Source of the DNA: Flavicella sp965243265
Lineage (GTDB): Bacteria > Bacteroidota > Bacteroidia > Flavobacteriales > Flavobacteriaceae
NCBI GenBank assembly: GCA_965243265.1
Contig: CBDEUL010000002.1
Coordinates: 186,001 to 250,000, forward strand
Direction: 5' to 3'
Length of the DNA stretch: 64,000 bases
Shown one piece after another: positions 61,701 to 64,000 of this stretch. Under the pieces are notes generated by a model, which saw only the letters and a program-made list of their open reading frames with translations, ran no database searches and had not been told where the DNA came from. How positions within the stretch are numbered: position 1 is the first letter of the stretch; every line of letters begins with the position of its first letter. Made by a program: the position numbers and the translations under genes.

Positions 61701-64000
61701 GAAGTTCCTATAGCTGATTTACCAAAGTATAAATCTTCTTTTAACTTGTTTAAAACCACAAACGAATTATCTGTTACATCCATAACACCATCTATATAGA
61801 GAGTTACATCTGCATTTAATGGACTGTACGTAACGGCATAGTGATGCCAGTTATTATCTATTGTTTGTACTCCCGTTACTTGCCTTCCTGCCAAACTAAA
61901 ATAGAATCTATTAGAACTATTTACTCCGAATAACATTTCTGTAGCCACATCACTCCCTTGTGCTAAAAGAATCTGATCTGCATTTGCTATATTTTTCTTT
62001 GCATAAAATTCTATCGTAAATGGCTTATTTTCTAAGTTTACATTGGTTGCTTTGGCATATGTATTTGTACTCCCATCAAATGCTATACTTGCATTGTGGC
62101 GTATTTCTGCTCCATTTAACACCCCTCGTACATCAAAATTAGCTACAGATAATAAGTTACTGTTTATTGTTTCTGTAAATTGAATGCTTGCTTCTTCTCC
62201 TGCTGATAAAATTCCATCACTTGGTTGTGGAGCTCCAAAAGGCTGTGGATTTGTTCTATCAACAATTCCTGAATAGATCTCTGTTTCTGAATCTGCCAAT
62301 GCACATCCTGAAAGGGCTCTTATATCATAATTCCCATCTGGAAGCAACCCTACATCCCAATTATAAGTCATTGAATTTCCTGTAGTTGGTAGTAATGGAT
62401 CTTCTTCTGCTCCTCCTTTGTCTTCCCTTACAATTTCATCTTTATAATAGGTTGTTAACAAAATCCAATCTGATGCTGCGCTTTCTTTGTATTGAATTTT
62501 AATTTCTTCAAATCCTACTGTATTTACATCATATCCTGCAACTGTTATCGGTTGTATGTCGTTAAATGAATTGTTCAATGTCCAATTATTAGACGGTGTT
62601 CTAATTTCTAACGGTGTACATACTGGTAAAAATTTAGCAGCAAAGTGAATGGTATCTGATATTACGGCATCGTTCCCTGTTGGATCAAATTGACAGGTAG
62701 ATTTGATAATAATTCCCACATCTTCATAATCGTAATGATTAGGTCCTCTACGAACTTTCAATACTTTATTAATTCCTCCTCCTCCTTGTACTAAGAACTC
62801 TCTTGATGAATTGATTGATTGTCCGTCAATAGTCATCTCTAATCCGTTAGGATTTGTTTCATCTAAAGCTTGTACAGCATATAGCATAGCATCTCCAGAT
62901 TCACTTAAATTATTCAAAGTTAAGTCAAAATTAGCTGCTTCATCAGCAGGTATATTAAAGGCTTGTGCTGTTTTAGCTCCATTGATTAATATCTGTGGTT
63001 TGTCTCTTTGTATAGTTGCATTGCTCAATACTACTTCTCCTCCTTGTAAAGCTGTTCTTAAAGCTACCAGATTGTCTAAATTTTCTTCTACCGCTAATTT
63101 TTCAGAGGCTTTATTAGGCTGTATACTCAAGTGATTTTTATCATTTGTTATGGCATCTATCAACGAATTTAAATAAGGCATTGACACGTACTTCATAACT
63201 ACTTTGTCTTCAAATGGACAGGATGTTTGTCCTCCAATAGTTTTAAAAATAGCTCCATTATTTCCTGATCCTTTGTATACATCTATACTTATAAAATCAT
63301 CTTCATCAGAGTCTGCTAATACATATCCTGTAGTTTTGGTAGTTTCGGTTCCTCCTCCAAACTTTCCGTTTGATTTTACTCCTATTTCTGCATTTAATTT
63401 GGTTTCTACTCCTAATCCCCAACCATTGTATTCAAAATTGAATCCAACACCAACAGATGCTGATACTTCGTATGCAAAATATCCTGCTTTTGAATCTGAA
63501 CTTGTTTCTGATTTTTCTAAGGTGTTTCCTCCTGAAATAGAAATATTCTGAGGTGTTTCATTTTGACCTGCCAACCATTTTTCAATTTCATTGGTTGCCA
63601 AAGCTTCTTTCCACAATCTTATTTGAGTATTTATTTTTCTTACTTCATCTACCAAAGTATCATCTCCTCCATTATTAAAGGTATAACTCATTCCATCTTC
63701 ATCTCCTTCTTCTGTTCTTACATAATTTGTTGTTGAAGCATTTGCTCCCCAAACAGGGTCGTCATTACTGGTTCCATAATTAGCATGATCTGGTGCTAAC
63801 TTTGATGTATATGCGGCATTGCTTGTAAGGTATGTGTTACGAACTCCTTCTAAATCTGGAATCAATACATTTACAATATGGTTTTCTGAATATATAAAGT
63901 AAGTTGGTGTTCCTTTTGGACTTACCGCCATTTCATTAATTCCCGACATTCTGTATTGGTTTCCTTCTCCATCTGTCATAATATCTCCATAACATTGTCC
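58724..64000 (-). CDS. Very large T9SS surface protein with LamG domains (5' end outside window)
   Basis: At least 1758 codons, open to the right edge, so the N-terminus is missing (visible start GQCYGDIMTDGEG). Two concanavalin/LamG-type domains in tandem, about 660-820 and 835-1010 of the visible part (FTIEFYAKKNIANADQILLA, NNWHHYAVTYSP, LYIDGVMDV; FTFEFWFKSDGG, DNKWHHVAVVVNARGNAVLF). A beta segment follows, then two copies of the module also in the 222-residue neighbour (NWFVDPTSYEYSMNVVGQLS; NMTIIAQVNEDTDGYLGAFV). The C-terminus is a T9SS type A sorting domain (LQVYPNPFREHTSLNLNLS, LKIAVNDKIYIKKIIVLGSN). LamG domains often bind sugars or matrix. Likely a surface-anchored or secreted adhesin. 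Confidence 0.88.
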   Translation of the reverse strand, partial: GQCYGDIMTDGEGNQYRMSGINEMAVSPKGTPTYFIYSENHIVNVLIPDLEGVRNTYLTSNAAYTSKLAPDHANYGTSNDDPVWGANASTTNYVRTEEGDEDGMSYTFNNGGDDTLVDEVRKINTQIRLWKEALATNEIEKWLAGQNETPQNISISGGNTLEKSETSSDSKAGYFAYEVSASVGVGFNFEYNGWGLGVETKLNAEIGVKSNGKFGGGTETTKTTGYVLADSDEDDFISIDVYKGSGNNGAIFKTIGGQTSCPFEDKVVMKYVSMPYLNSLIDAITNDKNHLSIQPNKASEKLAVEENLDNLVALRTALQGGEVVLSNATIQRDKPQILINGAKTAQAFNIPADEAANFDLTLNNLSESGDAMLYAVQALDETNPNGLEMTIDGQSINSSREFLVQGGGGINKVLKVRRGPNHYDYEDVGIIIKSTCQFDPTGNDAVISDTIHFAAKFLPVCTPLEIRTPSNNWTLNNSFNDIQPITVAGYDVNTVGFEEIKIQYKESAASDWILLTTYYKDEIVREDKGGAEEDPLLPTTGNSMTYNWDVGLLPDGNYDIRALSGCALADSETEIYSGIVDRTNPQPFGAPQPSDGILSAGEEASIQFTETINSNLLSVANFDVRGVLNGAEIRHNASIAFDGSTNTYAKATNVNLENKPFTIEFYAKKNIANADQILLAQGSDVATEMLFGVNSSNRFYFSLAGRQVTGVQTIDNNWHHYAVTYSPLNADVTLYIDGVMDVTDNSFVVLNKLKEDLYFGKSAIGTSNPLNGNIHEVRIWSKALTLGQVNLAATKRMVGNEAGLLYNWEFEEANGDLALDKVRGKHAEMNANWAVDLAGYGLRLDAATNQAETQSVAFDNLSDFTFEFWFKSDGGTNETLLSNGKGDGTDDNTSGWSVSINNLGKVAVQSNGNTLEGATVVTDNKWHHVAVVVNARGNAVLFIDANEENAIDTAQLNGFGGSKITLGKRIWYEGITEHTDQKFTGNLDELRIWNTARKAKQIERDRFNNLSGNEPGLVEYYPFETFTVNGFGITEVTQNENNTSVSNSKATQNVVLSGASFTQTVPVIKLKRPVEVVNVSYAVNNDKVIINLNVEASKIENVQLDFTVSNVKDLNGNVIPSPITWSAYVDKNQVVWQESIFNLETENGEELRFESQIFNNSGESKTFEITNVPSWLTVTPTSGTVGPLTTVPVSFVVSDETNNGRYQEDVLLTTDFGFAEKLNVNVAVKQAPPSNWFVDPTSYEYSMNVVGQLSFNGVVSRDEGNILAAFVGDECRGLVNLRHISTFDNYQAFLSIYSNETSGETLEFKIWEASTGIIHSGITHDLIGATFNGDTFEGSSANPKLFSTTNIIAGAIEVPSGWKWISFNLEGTDLNTTNTLLGNLNPETDDVIKTRVNVSDGEGGFVQNAIFDKFEASVPTWYGSITNNGAFDTGVLYKIKVSNAGTIRYEGAPVNQINHELNLVEGWNYIGYTGNQKIEINEGLSNYEATDGDLIKNQYYSAVYDASYGWIGSLTMLSPNDGYMLKTAVSQSFKYPVFNSSAGAKSSTTQKVYESKKGPWESKTNQFAENMTIIAQVNEDTDGYLGAFVEGECRGYVLPVHNPVSGEKVYIVTLGGEAQEEEVTFKYIASGRDEVVAETESIKFSENSIKGTLEKPFEINLANDEQVKEDTTSLLQVYPNPFREHTSLNLNLSETSEVRVVLYDSSSRLIKLDQLGELQEGNHTVNLNYSNLATGIYHLKIAVNDKIYIKKIIVLGSN

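Noticed and set aside
1..64000. Mobile elements, CRISPR arrays, tRNA or rRNA genes
   Set aside because: Searched by eye: no transposase, integrase or phage motifs, no regularly spaced repeats, and no gap large and GC-rich enough for an RNA gene cluster.

Overview
This window looks like chromosome from a member of the Bacteroidetes, most likely a marine or aquatic Flavobacteriaceae species. Reasons: very AT-rich DNA; gliding and type IX secretion genes (sprA, gldD, gldE); large secreted proteins with type IX (T9SS) C-terminal sorting domains; a fused cbb3 oxidase subunit CcoNO; hardly any Shine-Dalgarno sites; and many matches to the Bacteroidetes promoter -7 element TAnnTTTG. The species cannot be fixed from the sequence. 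I see no tRNA, rRNA, CRISPR array, insertion sequence, integrase or phage gene. No gap between genes exceeds 300 bases.

Layout. 1-6.2 kb (minus): 5' part of sprA, ruvA, the malic enzyme gene maeB, and queG. 6.3-13.2 kb: molybdenum cofactor genes, with moaD-moaE on plus and moaA, a small membrane protein, moeA, moaC, a mobA fusion and a membrane MutS-like ATPase as one tight minus-strand run. 13.3-15.3 kb: waaA and the rplU-rpmA ribosomal operon. 15.4-18 kb: a secreted protein, a cysteine-rich metal-binding lipoprotein and heme A synthase. 18-21.3 kb (minus): the mutY-ssb-gldE-gldD run. 21.4-23.6 kb: an HU protein, a 29-residue basic protein and RNase G. 23.7-31.6 kb: a MORN-like secreted protein, a patatin/BamA-type outer membrane protein and, facing it, a tetR-ABC-hlyD-tolC export operon whose ABC protein has lost most catalytic motifs. 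31.6-36.8 kb: uvrC, 5-formyl-THF cyclo-ligase and PEP carboxylase.

36.9-47 kb is a respiratory island: an atypical response regulator, a Crp/Fnr regulator, then ccoI, ccoS, ccoNO, ccoQ, ccoP, ccoG, ccoH and a DsbD-like membrane protein. These build the high-affinity cbb3 oxidase and supply its copper. Two FNR-like palindromes (TGAT-N4-ATCA type) lie upstream of ccoI and ccoS at exactly the same distance from predicted -7 boxes. The first also covers the predicted promoter of the divergent Crp/Fnr gene. This suggests a local oxygen-responsive circuit.

47-64 kb holds secreted and surface proteins: a 1342-residue GEVED/FnIII T9SS protein, then housekeeping genes (a uracil-DNA glycosylase family gene with no standard start codon, rsmG, a fatty acid desaturase, an aminotransferase), two tandem membrane-bound LuxR regulators of the 7TM-DISM type, and two T9SS proteins sharing one repeated module. 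The last of these runs off the right edge.

All positions and motifs were read by eye. Family assignments rest on recognised motifs and gene context, not on searches.
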